A program made the translations under genes and the position numbers. From Blastomonas aquatica (lineage in GTDB: Bacteria > Pseudomonadota > Alphaproteobacteria > Sphingomonadales > Sphingomonadaceae): a stretch of 64,000 nucleotides of DNA. The notes below the pieces were generated by a model that was not told the origin of the DNA, ran no database searches, and saw only the letters and a list, made by a program, of their open reading frames with translations. Below, one piece after another: positions 20,001-27,557 of this stretch. Within the stretch, counting starts at the first letter, position 1. Every line of letters begins with the position of its first letter. The DNA is taken from assembly GCF_014639875.1 (NCBI RefSeq), contig NZ_BMGD01000001.1, positions 372,001-436,000 on the forward strand, read 5' to 3'.

Positions 20001-23000
20001 TCGCCGATCGCATCGCCAGCCCCATCGTCGAACGGGGCACCGACGATCAACCGCGTGCCCTGCAGCGCCACGGCGGCACCGAAGGCGTCGCCATTGCCAC
20101 CGGCAAGATTGGCGACCGAAACATTGTTGCCCCCGGCATAGCCAGCACCGACAATGCCCTCCAGCGCGCCACCGGCAAACTGAGGGCCGGCAAAGCTGAA
20201 CAGATAGACCGCGCCGGCATCCAGCAGCGAGTCCTCATCCCCATCGTCAAGCGATGCGCCGACCGCCAGTCGCGTGCCATCCAGCGCCAACGAAGCGCCG
20301 AATGCGTCGCCTGTATTGATGTTGCCCAGGCTGAGATCATTGGCCCCGACATAGTCCGCGCCGATCCTTCCCTGCAGGGTGCCGCCGCTGAAAAAAGCGT
20401 CGCTGAAGGTGAACAGATAGACTGCGCCAGAGTTCGTCACGGCGTTGGCAAGCCCGTCATCCTGCGGCGCGCCGACCGCAAGCCGATTGTCGCGCAATGC
20501 GACAGCCTCGCCAAACCGGTCGCCTGCATCAAGCGAGGCAACCGCAACATTCTTGCCGCCGCTATAGCCCGACCCGACGATCGCCTCGAGCACGGGCGCA
20601 TCGAACGCCTCGGTGGCGAAGCTGAACAGATAAACCGCGCCGACACTGGCCAGAAGATCGGCACCCATATCTTCGGGTGCGCCCACCGCAAGCCTCAGCC
20701 CGTCCAGCGCCACCGAAGTTCCAAACTGGTGGATCGCCTCTGCGCGCAATCCGGGAACCGAGTAGTTGTTAAACCCACTATATCCTGCGCCCAGGACATC
20801 TACGAGGCGGGGCAGAAACAAAAGCTCGGGCGAACTGAAGGTAAACAGATACACCGCGCCCGAATTGATCGCGCTGCTATTGCGCCCGGCGTCCCCCACG
20901 GCACCGACCACCAGACGGCCGCCGTCCAGAGAAACCGCGCTTCCGAATTCGAACCCGCTTTCCTGGCCGAGCAGGTTGAGCGCGTAATCCCCCGTCCCGG
21001 CATAGCCCGAACCGATCCGGGTCGTCTGCAACAGGCCCGAAAAACCGGGGTTGGCAAAGGTAAACAGATAGACCGCACCCGCACGGTTCAGCATGTCATC
21101 GGCGCCGCTGTCTCCGCTCGCACCGACCGCAAGCTGGAGGCCGCGCAGCGACACAGATACTCCAAAGGCATCGAAGCTCGATACCCCCGGGTCAAAGTCA
21201 TTGCCCATGCCATAATCGGCACCGATCGTCGCAGCCAGCGAACCACCCGAATAGTTGCTGCCGAAGGTGAACAAATAGACCGCGCCGGCATCGCTGACCG
21301 GCGACAATGCTCCGCCATCTCCGGGCGCACCGACTGCCAGTTGCAGCCCGTCGAGCGATACCGATGTTCCGAACGCATCGAAATCTTCGAGCCCTGCGAC
21401 ATCGACATCGAGCCCGGCGCCGATCGACACCAGACGCTCGGGCGTTACGCTGAAATCGCTGGCGAGCATGTTGAAGATGTGGACAGCGCCAACATCGATT
21501 TGGCTGCCACTGCTCCCGGGGTCACCTGCTGCACCAACCGCGAGAAAATCATCCTGGAGCGAAACCCCGCTGCCCAGCATCGCACCCGCGGCCGCAATCG
21601 GGCCGCCGGTGATCGAACCAAAATCGAGCACGCGGGCAAGGTTCGGGTTCTCGAATGCAGGACCTGCAAAGGTGAACAGATAGACCGCACCGGCGTCAGT
21701 GGAGGTGTCGTTCAGACCGTCGTCGCGAGGCGCGCCCACCGCAAGCCTGAGGCCATCGAGCGAGACCGAGGTACCAAACTGGTCGTTTGCCGCCAGGCGA
21801 TCGAGCGAGAGGTTCTTGCCGCCGCTATAGCCTGAGCCGATGATCGATTGGAGCACCGGCGCGCTGAACTGCGAATCCCCGAAGCTGAAAAGATAGACCG
21901 CGCCGACATCGAACTTGTCATCGCCAGCGCCATTATCAAACTGCGCCCCCACGGCCATCCGGTTGCCATCGAGGGAAACCGACGATCCGAAGCCGGTGCC
22001 CTGGCGCAGGCCCGTGCCCAGCAGCGACAGACCGCCCACATCGGCATACCCCACGCCGAGTGTTGCTGCCAGCCGACCATTGTTGAAATTGCTGCCATCG
22101 AAGGTCAGCAGATAAACAGCGCCTGCATCGATGCTGGTACCACTACGCCCGGTATCCGAGCTGGACCCCAGCACCATCGCATTGAAATCCAGTGCGAGCG
22201 ACGAGAGCGTTTCACCCGCGTTAAGTCCATTGAGGCTGAGGTTCCTGCCGCCTAGGCTGCCATAGTCCGCGCCGATGCGCGCGGTGAGCGACGGCCCCTG
22301 GAAGAAAGCATCGCTGAAGTTGAACAGATAGGCCGCGCCCGTGTCGGGTGCGCCATCGAAAAACCCGTCATCGCCCGGCGCAAGAACCGCAAAGCTTTCT
22401 GAGCCGATCAGCCCCAGCGATTCTCCGAACCGGTCGCCTGCACCCAGGTCGACCATGTCGAGGTCGTTGGGGCCGGTATAGCCAAACCCAAGAGTCGATT
22501 GCAGCGCGGCCGAAGTGAAATCCGCTGAAGCAAAACTGAACAGATAGGCTGCACCGTAATCCGACCCTGAATTGCCCTGCCCACCGTCCCCGTATGCGCC
22601 GACGCCCAGGCCGAAGCCTGAAAGCGCCACAGCGGAACCAAAGTTATCGGCCACATCGAGCGCGATCGAGACGTTCTTGCCCCCGGTATACCCATTCCCG
22701 ATAATGGCCTCGAGCACCGGGGAATTGAACGCGGCATCGGCGAAGGTGAACAGATAGACCGCGCCTGCGCTGATGACATCATCGGCGATGCCATCATCCT
22801 GCTGGGCGCCGACCGCGATTCGGTTGCCGTTCAGCGAAACGCTGCCGCCAAAGGCATCGTTGGCATCGAGCCGCGAGACATTGAGGCTGGCAGGGCCTGA
22901 AAACCCGGTACCCAAGATTCCCGCAACAGTGCCCGCGTTGAATTCCAGATCGGCGAAGCTGAACAGATAAACCTCGCCGGCATTGGGCACGAAATCGTTG

Positions 23001-25255
23001 GCACCATTGCCGAACGGCGCGCCCACAGCCAGCCGGGTGCCCGACAACGACACCGACTGTCCAAACCGGTCATCGCCCTGCAATTGGCTGACCGAGATGT
23101 TTTTGCCGCCGGAATAGCCCGATCCGATGATCGCGCTGAGCACAGGGGATGCGAAGCCAGTGTCGGCGAAGGTGAACAGATACACTGCTCCAGCAGCGAT
23201 CAGACTGCCGCTGGCACCATCGTCGAGCGGTGCGCCGACCGCAAGCCGGTTGCCATCGAGCGAAACCGATGTGCCAAACTCATCGCCCGACTCCAGTCCT
23301 GTTCCCGGGGCGGCGAACCCTGGGAACGAGCTGGAAAATGCCTGCAACACCAGCGCGTATTGGCTAGGGGCGTTGCTGGCGTCGGCAATGATGATGTTCT
23401 TGGGGTCGAGCAGCAGTTTGCCGCCGCGCTGGCCGTCGCGCGCGGTTGCCACCGTGCCGCGATAGACCAATGTGTCCTTGCCCGAAATCTCGATCTGCCC
23501 GCCAAGACCGCCGACCATGCCACCGCGTGAGATGGCGGTGCCAAGAAAGGTGGTCTTCTCATCCGACCACAACACGATCTCGCCGCCATTGCCGCGCATG
23601 CCGATGGCAGACACATCGACAACCACCGAATCGGTTGCGACCAACGTGCGGGCGTTGATCAGTTCATCGACGCTGAGCGCCTTGCCGCCCTGGAACTCGC
23701 CACCCAGCCGCACCCGCCCGCCGCGGATGCCGCCCTGCGCATAGAATTGCGCCGAGAACAGATCGAGCCTGGCTGCGCTGACATCGATCAACCCGCCAAA
23801 GCCGTGACTCCCCGATGCGCGGAACTTGCCCGAGGAGATGATCTGCTGGTCGGAAGTATAGCGGATCGAACCGCCGTGCAGGCCGCTGGCATCGATGAAC
23901 GCATCGCCGGTGTCGATTGCGCGACGTGTGGTGTGGATATCGACGTTGCCGCCCTTGCCAAGCCCGGCGTTGACCGTGATCCGCCCGGCGAGCGAGAAGC
24001 CACCCGCATCAAGCTGGATATTGCCACCAGCTTCTGCGCCGCTCGCCGAAAGGATCGAACCGAACGACAGGAAATCGCTGCCAGTGATATGCGCGGTGCC
24101 GCCCGTCTTGCCGCCATCGAGGTTGATCGTGCCATCGAGGATGGTGCGCGCGGCATTGATCGTCAGCGTGCCTCCGGTGCCGCTGGTCGCCATCGCGATA
24201 CCCGGTGCGGTGCTGACGTCACCGTCCAGCACATTGGCCCAGCCGATATTGCTGGTGGTGCCGCCCTTTTGCGGACGGCCACCGGTCACCGCCGCATTGG
24301 TGCCCGAGGACAGATCCATTGCGACATTCTTGCCGACCTGCACCTCGCTCGGGGCGGTGATCGTCACCTTTGCAGCGACCAGCGATACCCTGCCGTCGGT
24401 GCCAACTTGCATGCTGGAGGCCTGCGGGGTGCCGATGCGGACCGACTGGTTGACCAGATCGCGCGCCGCCGATGCGGTGATCAGCAGCGTGCCGCCGCGC
24501 GCATCGACCACGCCGCCGCCGATGTCGACCAGCGCGCCCTTATCATCCAGTTTCGTTACCGCATCGCCGACCTGGAATCGGATCAGGTTGTCGCCGTGCA
24601 GATCGAGCGTGAACGCCTGCGCGCCGCCGAAGGCGATCTTGCCCATATGCGCGGTGATGATGCCATCATTGGCGACCTGCGGTGCGACGAACGCGGCGAT
24701 GCCCGCGTCGCGCACGGTGATCGTTCCGTAGTTGACCACCTTCGCGCCTGAACGCCCCGGTGTACCGAAGCGCAAGCTGCCGCCCGACATGAAGGCATCG
24801 TTGCCGATATCCGCGCTGGTCGCGACCAGCCCTGCGACATCGACCCGGGCGTCCTTGCCAAAGACGATACCGTTGCCGTTGATCAGGTAGATCTGGCCGT
24901 TGGCGGTCAGCTCGCCCATGATCTGGCTGATCTCGGGCCCGGTAACCCGGTTCAATGCAATCGAGCGCGCGCCCGGCTGGCGGAAATCGACCGCCTGGCC
25001 TGCTCCAATCGAGAAATTGTCCCAGTTGATGATAACCCGGTCGCTCGACTGGTCGATCCGTACCCGGTCGGTGCCTTGGCCGCTGATCGTCGCGTTGCCC
25101 GCGACGACGTTGCCACCGCCGGGATTGGCCCAGGCGGTTTGCGCGGTGATGAAAGCAAGGCCGGCAACCCCGGTTCGCAGCGCGATCTGCCAGCTGGTGA
25201 ATCGCCGCGCGCGCTGGATCACGACACGCTGATCGGGTGTGCGGTAGATGCTCAT
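11048..25255 (-). CDS. Giant two-partner-secretion exoprotein (TpsA) with FG-GAP and MBG repeats
   Basis: The product has 4735 residues. Order of parts: a signal peptide with extended N-terminus (cleavage likely after ITAQTAWA, about residue 43); a filamentous-haemagglutinin secretion domain (about 44-300) with VTGPEISQIMGELTANGQIY and the LINGNGIVFG variant of the NPNGI motif; a beta-helix-like glycine-rich part to about 640; 42 FG-GAP-type repeats to about 3610; a second beta-helix-like part; nine MBG repeats (about 3855-4580); a proline-rich stretch; and a tail with Cys4715 and Cys4721. It is secreted by the FhaC-like transporter encoded just upstream (ATGA overlap, 25252-25255). The likely role is surface adhesion or biofilm formation. 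The frame is unbroken over 14 kb, which argues for selection. Confidence 0.93.
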   Translation of the reverse strand: MSIYRTPDQRVVIQRARRFTSWQIALRTGVAGLAFITAQTAWANPGGGNVVAGNATISGQGTDRVRIDQSSDRVIINWDNFSIGAGQAVDFRQPGARSIALNRVTGPEISQIMGELTANGQIYLINGNGIVFGKDARVDVAGLVATSADIGNDAFMSGGSLRFGTPGRSGAKVVNYGTITVRDAGIAAFVAPQVANDGIITAHMGKIAFGGAQAFTLDLHGDNLIRFQVGDAVTKLDDKGALVDIGGGVVDARGGTLLITASAARDLVNQSVRIGTPQASSMQVGTDGRVSLVAAKVTITAPSEVQVGKNVAMDLSSGTNAAVTGGRPQKGGTTSNIGWANVLDGDVSTAPGIAMATSGTGGTLTINAARTILDGTINLDGGKTGGTAHITGSDFLSFGSILSASGAEAGGNIQLDAGGFSLAGRITVNAGLGKGGNVDIHTTRRAIDTGDAFIDASGLHGGSIRYTSDQQIISSGKFRASGSHGFGGLIDVSAARLDLFSAQFYAQGGIRGGRVRLGGEFQGGKALSVDELINARTLVATDSVVVDVSAIGMRGNGGEIVLWSDEKTTFLGTAISRGGMVGGLGGQIEISGKDTLVYRGTVATARDGQRGGKLLLDPKNIIIADASNAPSQYALVLQAFSSSFPGFAAPGTGLESGDEFGTSVSLDGNRLAVGAPLDDGASGSLIAAGAVYLFTFADTGFASPVLSAIIGSGYSGGKNISVSQLQGDDRFGQSVSLSGTRLAVGAPFGNGANDFVPNAGEVYLFSFADLEFNAGTVAGILGTGFSGPASLNVSRLDANDAFGGSVSLNGNRIAVGAQQDDGIADDVISAGAVYLFTFADAAFNSPVLEAIIGNGYTGGKNVSIALDVADNFGSAVALSGFGLGVGAYGDGGQGNSGSDYGAAYLFSFASADFTSAALQSTLGFGYTGPNDLDMVDLGAGDRFGESLGLIGSESFAVLAPGDDGFFDGAPDTGAAYLFNFSDAFFQGPSLTARIGADYGSLGGRNLSLNGLNAGETLSSLALDFNAMVLGSSSDTGRSGTSIDAGAVYLLTFDGSNFNNGRLAATLGVGYADVGGLSLLGTGLRQGTGFGSSVSLDGNRMAVGAQFDNGAGDDKFDVGAVYLFSFGDSQFSAPVLQSIIGSGYSGGKNLSLDRLAANDQFGTSVSLDGLRLAVGAPRDDGLNDTSTDAGAVYLFTFAGPAFENPNLARVLDFGSITGGPIAAAGAMLGSGVSLQDDFLAVGAAGDPGSSGSQIDVGAVHIFNMLASDFSVTPERLVSIGAGLDVDVAGLEDFDAFGTSVSLDGLQLAVGAPGDGGALSPVSDAGAVYLFTFGSNYSGGSLAATIGADYGMGNDFDPGVSSFDAFGVSVSLRGLQLAVGASGDSGADDMLNRAGAVYLFTFANPGFSGLLQTTRIGSGYAGTGDYALNLLGQESGFEFGSAVSLDGGRLVVGAVGDAGRNSSAINSGAVYLFTFSSPELLFLPRLVDVLGAGYSGFNNYSVPGLRAEAIHQFGTSVALDGLRLAVGAPEDMGADLLASVGAVYLFSFATEAFDAPVLEAIVGSGYSGGKNVAVASLDAGDRFGEAVALRDNRLAVGAPQDDGLANAVTNSGAVYLFTFSDAFFSGGTLQGRIGADYVGANDLSLGNINTGDAFGASLALDGTRLAVGASLDDGDEDSLLDAGAVYLFSFAGPQFAGGALEGIVGAGYAGGNNVSVANLAGGNGDAFGAAVALQGTRLIVGAPFDDGAGDAIGDSGAAYIVDFADLGFTGGTVSTIIGNGYTGMNDIDLTEIEASDHFGSSVSIDGSGLAVGAAQDGGTGNLVPLSGAVYLFSDRFGPFELRWRIGAGYGGFGDLSVGGLRAGDRFGSAVALDGNRLVVGSPEDTGVNATSSGLGAVRLFTSADSDFESLGLAGTMGSGYGPQQNLSVGPASGAGLGSAVSLHGTQLAIGAPGDSGFGNSGPNLGAVFLITFADESFGSPQLRGTIGQGYTGAGNFDVGGLDVGDFFGSAVSIDGQRLAIGAPGDDGANDDRIDSGAVYLFTFADAAFSSPVLEARMGADYTGSKNIDIANLEAEDQFGSSVALMGNQLAVGAQQDDGNGNSAIDSGAVYLYTFANAVFNDGTLQAIAGAGYIGGQNYAVANLEAGDGFGSAVALSADGFRLAVGAYLDDGDGNSIADSGAVYLLGFDNTAFASPTLIGTIGSGYTAGANDFAVASLGSGNRFGTSLGLSGAQLVVGAPGDAGFSGGGLDVGAAYLFGFTTAALDGASLFRRITAGSPDAAFLSIDGLNVDGNRLGTGVAIDGSRMVIGAAGNAGNTDGELVGAAYLFTFSGAVFDGLAQVGTIGSGYAAGSATSLAANGIAENERFGASVSLDGQRLAIGSSHDSGASNLNPFSGAVYLFTFADPDFASPVLESVIGSGYSGGKNLSVANLERDDLFGVSVSLDGSVLAVGAMGDDGAGNIAPDSGAVYLFNFADPNFSAPALQATIGRGYAGAFDLDPGMSSEDLFGHSVALDGTRLAVGAPGDDGFAGDREDSGAVYLFNFAGAFPSTISPIGIIGAGYTGLGDIDVPNLEMGDAFGTSVALDGRALVAGAPFDDGAVPGIFFNMGAVYTFTFADDLLGGGTLRSTIGFGYTGSDDLDLGTLDGGDWFGEGVSLNGNRLAVGAQRDDGAGNNFSDTGAVYLFGFANSEFAAPTQQAIIGAGYSGGNNIALPLGAFDNFGVSVSLDGDRLVAGSTGDDGALNSKFNAGAVYLFSFADSAFSGGMLGGVLGAGYRTISGLELASPPTASSVQVGTGDAFGQSVSLDGNRLAIGAPGDDGVIDGLTDAGAVYLFSFADLSFGGATLEAIVGHGYVGGKNLWPLAVEAGDSFGSAVSLDGNQLAVGAPNDAGISNTQGGAGAVYLFSFADSLFGGGMLEAVLGIDYGGGKNIAIAGLDPGDQFGASVSLNTGRLAVGAPGDDGAANGAAETGAVYLFTFANARFGGGAIASTIGAGYSGGLNVTVALDDFDNFGSAVALDSTRLAIGAPRDAGSANNFASPGAVYLFTFDDLGFGSAVQRGIVGAGYTGAGDLDTTGSVTSFGDGGLFGNALALDGTRLVVGAPGFTSNATSPVGAGAVYLLTFADTNLSLPAIVDVLGTESGGFGTTSDLGLNLEAGDGFGTAVSLDGDRLVAGAGGDDGFGNTASNSGGIYLLTFADTDFNGGELRGNLGAGYTRGVSTPVGGVQGLDAFGWALSLDGTRLAVGAPQDRGANGQGFAGAVYLFTFANLDFDAPMLEGVLGEGYVGGKNLDVPGLAPGGAFGGAVSLDGNRLAVGASNLNGGSVFLFTFADAAFSTPALASFIGAGADGPNELASPAAMGDVFGYSVALDGNRLAVGAPLDDGAGNSLPDSGAVYLFSFADSVFTDPALDAVIGAGYIGGKNVDVGALDAEDHFGTSVSLQGLRLVVGAELDDGFGNVDFNTGAAYLFAMSAPDFSSVALAGTIGRAYTGAADLNISRLQSDDWFGRSVSLDGDRLAIGAINDSGLSETFASSGAVYLVGFADASFGGPALLSILGRGYDEANDVDVSSLETFDGFGNGVSLDTGRLVVGAPRDDGPENTVAGSGATYFFNLTGSAGDTSALGFGDAPGADVTISASDLAALLSSGTAVELQANNDITVSNAIAVNNIFGNGGALTFRAGRSIFINAAITTDSGNFTAFANDFAASGVVDAFRDPGDAVISFGTEGRITTGSAMVDLAILTGDDKTFSTSGGISVGSISARSISIRNLGVSGNRAVTINAGALLTAATAGDAILIESDVFTNNAGAMAFNLVGGGRFLIYSDDYEVIDRGGLVGNNLYNNVSASGFAGNLFIFARQPVLTFTADDATRTYGEAAPAYSFQLAGLVNGDSESYAFSGAPNLFDFASGNAGVDSIFIDQGSLLSDVGYGFDFVGGALTTLRALLTARADDQTREYGTANPAFTVTYSGFVNGDDESVILFAPSIGTIADITSDAGSYAIDLGDAFADNYEFDYIPGTLTITKALLSVTADDAIREYGLADPTFTGSITGFRNGDDDGVVSGLVYGSSALITSDAGLYSITGAGANATNYDFAYVPGTLTITKALLTVTADDATREYGLADPSFTGSIAGLRNGDDASVISGLAFGSTAVLSSGIGTYAITGLGASATNYDFSYVPGTLTITRALLTVTADDAAREYGLANPALTGTISGLRAGDTASVVSGLVYDTVASIGSDVGAYTITGSGGAAANYDFSYVPGTLTITRAQLTVTADDATREYGLANPAFTSTITGLRNGDTSAVVSGLVLSTPATIASGVGTYGIDVSGGSALNYDFAYAPGTLAITPALLTVSIDDKTRIYGGVNPTLTASITGFRNGDTDAVVSGLRLRTVAISRSNVGDYLITGSGANAANYRFDYVPGTLTITKALLQVRVNNASREYGLDNPAFTAMITGFRNGDNANVVSGLAFGTPATIGSDVGNYAITASGASALNYDFVYTPGRLLIDQARLLVTANSLVIQQGSGDPVLTVSYSGLRNGDTGDTGDVVTGLVLRSTGGGTSSPGQYIINASRGTARNYQITYRPGVMTVLPPIVPPAQDPPVGGAIPPAANPPAPPPPGPTPPSDTPPAPPPPGGGTAVADPGTGTSTGQTGSATTPQTPTPGAVITMPGQGMVNIPVSPDNISLLPLLQGMSAPLPVLVAPELRPTDPVPAGEPSRGDGQRTGCAYISLCSGAPQPLWTFQPAQ
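11515..13700 (-). repeat. Nine MBG-type repeats of about 80 codons
   Basis: Nine consecutive units share the pattern LLTVTADDATREYGLADP, then GLRNGDDASVVSGL, then NYDFSYVPGTLTITRA. The central five or six are most alike, while the first and last are divergent. MBG repeats are immunoglobulin-like stalk domains near the C-terminus of secreted adhesins. In DNA the central units are similar enough to recombine. Confidence 0.88.
14430..23295 (-). repeat. Array of 42 FG-GAP-type repeats of about 70 codons
   Basis: I divided the translation by hand into 42 units with consensus FGSSVSLDGNRLAVGAP, DDG, DSGAVYLFTFAD and a closing GAGYSGGKN-like segment. Unit lengths are mostly 66-75 residues. The form matches the FG-GAP_2 type (beta-propeller blade) rather than the calcium-binding integrin form: the DxDxDG loop is absent. 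Units are diverged from each other, so the array is old. Confidence 0.88.
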
Positions 25256-27018
25256 CGTGTTGCCCCGATCGAGAAGAAGATGCGCGGATTGCTGCTGCCG
25301 TCAGGCGTGAAGCGCGCCTTGCCGGGCCAGGCCGCATAAACCTCGCCAAACAGCCCGTATGGCAGCGAGACGCGTGAACCCGCACCCGCCGACCACAATT
25401 CGGTCACCCGCAATTCGGCAAAATCGAGCCGACCGCTCTGCCGCAGGATGCCAGCATCGATGAACACGAACGGCTGCACCGCGATCGGCCCGAAGGCATA
25501 GCCGTGGTTCAATTCCATGCCGACGTTGATGCAATGGTCACCGCCCGCCGCGCCGTAATCATAGGCGCGGCCGAAGCGATCTCCGCCGAAGTTGCACTCG
25601 CGCGACGCTGATGCGCCGCCATGCAGCGCCATCTGCGCCTCGGCGGTCACCCGCACCCGGGTTCGCCCGACCAGCGGCGCGTTCCACACCAAGGAGGCAT
25701 TGGCGGCAGTAAACTCGGGATCGCCCTGGGTGCGGCTGCGCAAGGGGTTGAACCGCCCGGTGGCACCCAGCCCGTCAATCCCCTGGCTCAACCCCAGCCG
25801 GACCAGCCCCGTGGTGCCATCGGTCCCGGCCCAGTCATAGCTGCCGTACAGTTCGTAGAACCGGCTGCGATCGTCGATCAGCGTGATGCCGAAGATTCCG
25901 CTGTCGGAATTGATCGCGGTGCCTTCCACCCCGACGATTAGGCTGGAGTTGCGGGTGCGGCGCAGCGGATAGCTGAGGCCGGCACGCACGACCTCTTCCT
26001 CGCCCTTGAACTCAAGGATCGAGAGGAACCCCCGCACCGCGCGCGAACGCGCACGAGAATATGACACCGTTGCGGTCAGCCCATCGTCGGTGATCGGTGC
26101 GCTATATTGCGCATAGCCCGAGATAAACCCGTCGGTGGGCAGCGTCGCGCGCGCATCGAACACCAACTGATCACCCGGGATCAGCAGCGAATTGGCGGTG
26201 ATGCCGGCACGATAGCGCTGCTCGCCGAGGTTTTCGCGAATGCGGTTGTCGAACTGCGCTTCGATCGTCACCGGGTCGAGATCGACCACCACCAACAGGT
26301 TGGCAGCGCCAGGTGTCGCCTCGGACGGGCGGATGACAACCGACACATCCATGCCGCCCAAATCGCCGCTGGTCAGGATCGCGCGCTCGAGTTCGTCCAC
26401 CATCACCGGACCACGCTTGATCAACGGGGTGAAACGCCGCCGGATCATGTCGGTGAGCCGGGTTTCGCCGACCATCCCCGCGCCCGATTTCAGCTGGATC
26501 TCGAGCCCGTCGACACTGCCTTCGACCACCTGCAGAACCACCACGCCATCGGCGATGTCCTGCGCGGGCACGAGCGCGAACGAGAGCGCAAAGCCGGCAT
26601 CGGCATAGACCCGGGTGAGCAGGTCAGCAGCGCGGTAGATGTCTGCCAGCGTCAGGTCCTGGCCCAGAAACGGCGCCAAAGGCGCCTGCAGGCGGTCTTC
26701 GGATATCGAATCGAACCCGACGATGCGGAACCGGGTGACCCGGACCTTGGCGGTGTCGTCGACGGTGCTGGGGTCGGTGCGCGGGCGATCGATCGAGAAC
26801 GGCGTGCGCGGCGTGGACAGGGGCACTTCGGGTGGACGGTTTTCGCGCTCGAACGTGCCTGCAGGTGGTCGCACGGCGTTTGGCAGGCCCTGCGCCGATG
26901 CAGCTGCAGGCCACAGCAAGGTGAAAGCGAGCAACGACAGGGCCACAAGCCCCGTTGCGCAAGGACGTAAAAACGCCCTGCTATCGCCACCCACAAAAAG
27001 TGTCCGCGAGATCGTCAT
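25252..27018 (-). CDS. FhaC/ShlB-type two-partner-secretion transporter (TpsB)
   Basis: The product has 588 residues from the ATG at 27018. The open frame extends to 27141, but the extension has no signal-like character, whereas MTISRTLFVG leads into a good signal peptide ending AAASAQG (about residue 43). A proline-rich linker is followed by a POTRA domain (about 91-170: KVRVTRFRIVGFDSISEDRL, GYAL-like LSFALVPAQ, VVLQVVEGSVDG), a second POTRA-like part and an outer-membrane beta barrel ending in IFFSIGATR. Proteins of this family translocate the cognate TpsA across the outer membrane. The stop TGA overlaps the tpsA ATG, so translation is coupled and the cargo is unambiguous. Confidence 0.9.
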   Translation of the reverse strand: MTISRTLFVGGDSRAFLRPCATGLVALSLLAFTLLWPAAASAQGLPNAVRPPAGTFERENRPPEVPLSTPRTPFSIDRPRTDPSTVDDTAKVRVTRFRIVGFDSISEDRLQAPLAPFLGQDLTLADIYRAADLLTRVYADAGFALSFALVPAQDIADGVVVLQVVEGSVDGLEIQLKSGAGMVGETRLTDMIRRRFTPLIKRGPVMVDELERAILTSGDLGGMDVSVVIRPSEATPGAANLLVVVDLDPVTIEAQFDNRIRENLGEQRYRAGITANSLLIPGDQLVFDARATLPTDGFISGYAQYSAPITDDGLTATVSYSRARSRAVRGFLSILEFKGEEEVVRAGLSYPLRRTRNSSLIVGVEGTAINSDSGIFGITLIDDRSRFYELYGSYDWAGTDGTTGLVRLGLSQGIDGLGATGRFNPLRSRTQGDPEFTAANASLVWNAPLVGRTRVRVTAEAQMALHGGASASRECNFGGDRFGRAYDYGAAGGDHCINVGMELNHGYAFGPIAVQPFVFIDAGILRQSGRLDFAELRVTELWSAGAGSRVSLPYGLFGEVYAAWPGKARFTPDGSSNPRIFFSIGATR

Positions 27019-27557
27019 GCGAGGTGCAACGTCCAGCTCCCCGAAGGGACATGAGAGGGTGCGACCCCGCCTCGGGAAGTCAGGACAAAGTCCGTGCCGC
27101 CAGGTACCAGATCCAACCGCGTCCGCAGTGTCGCGGATCACATGATCTGGAAAACCGGACGGCCGCCTGGCGCCTTGATCCGAACAAGGGACTCACCGCT
27201 TCAAGACGATACCGGAACGCCCCCGCTTCCTTGATCGCGCTTATGCACTGCGCCGACAGAAACGCAAGCATTTCCAACGAAAACCGGTCGAAACTGGAGC
27301 AATGCCAACGACCGATCCGGACCTGCGATGACTTGGGGTTTAGCGCCCCATGAAGGCAGCAACATCTTGCAGGCTAAAGGTTGATGTTGTGCATAGCTAG
27401 CCGGGCGACTTCGGCTTGCGAACGGCCCTTCAAACGCTGGACAAGCGAACACATCATGAGCGGCAACAGCCTTTACGGTTGACGCACCTCCGGAAAGACC
27501 GGCAGATTTGGAGCTAAAGCGCGACCCAAGCCGCCCATTTGAGGATGCAGTTTATTT
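27019..27557. other. 539-bp divergent intergenic region without a supported gene
   Basis: This gap separates the secretion operon from the crotonase gene. It must hold promoters for both directions. I found no convincing sigma-54, sigma-28 or riboswitch pattern in it, and the short frames in it look non-coding. Its length leaves room for a long leader of the tpsB mRNA. Confidence 0.6.

Noticed and set aside
19214-21835. An 873-codon open frame on the plus strand opposite the giant exoprotein
   Set aside because: It is a by-product of the repetitive, high-GC coding strand: the encoded text is rich in repeated ADRQ and RTDRK-like words mirroring the FG-GAP units, with no family resemblance.
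14430-23295. Regular repeats that might suggest a CRISPR-like array
   Set aside because: The units are about 212 bp, diverged, and translate as FG-GAP repeats in one open frame; there are no short identical repeats with unique spacers.
27370-27450. Short minus-strand frame resembling a LuxR-type helix (LVQRLKGRSQAEVARLAM)
   Set aside because: Only about 27 codons with no upstream domain; it may be a remnant, but cannot be supported as a gene.
27019-27557. Possible c-di-GMP riboswitch upstream of the secretion operon
   Set aside because: I compared the region by eye with the GEMM core pattern and found no matching tetraloop/receptor or conserved purine segments.
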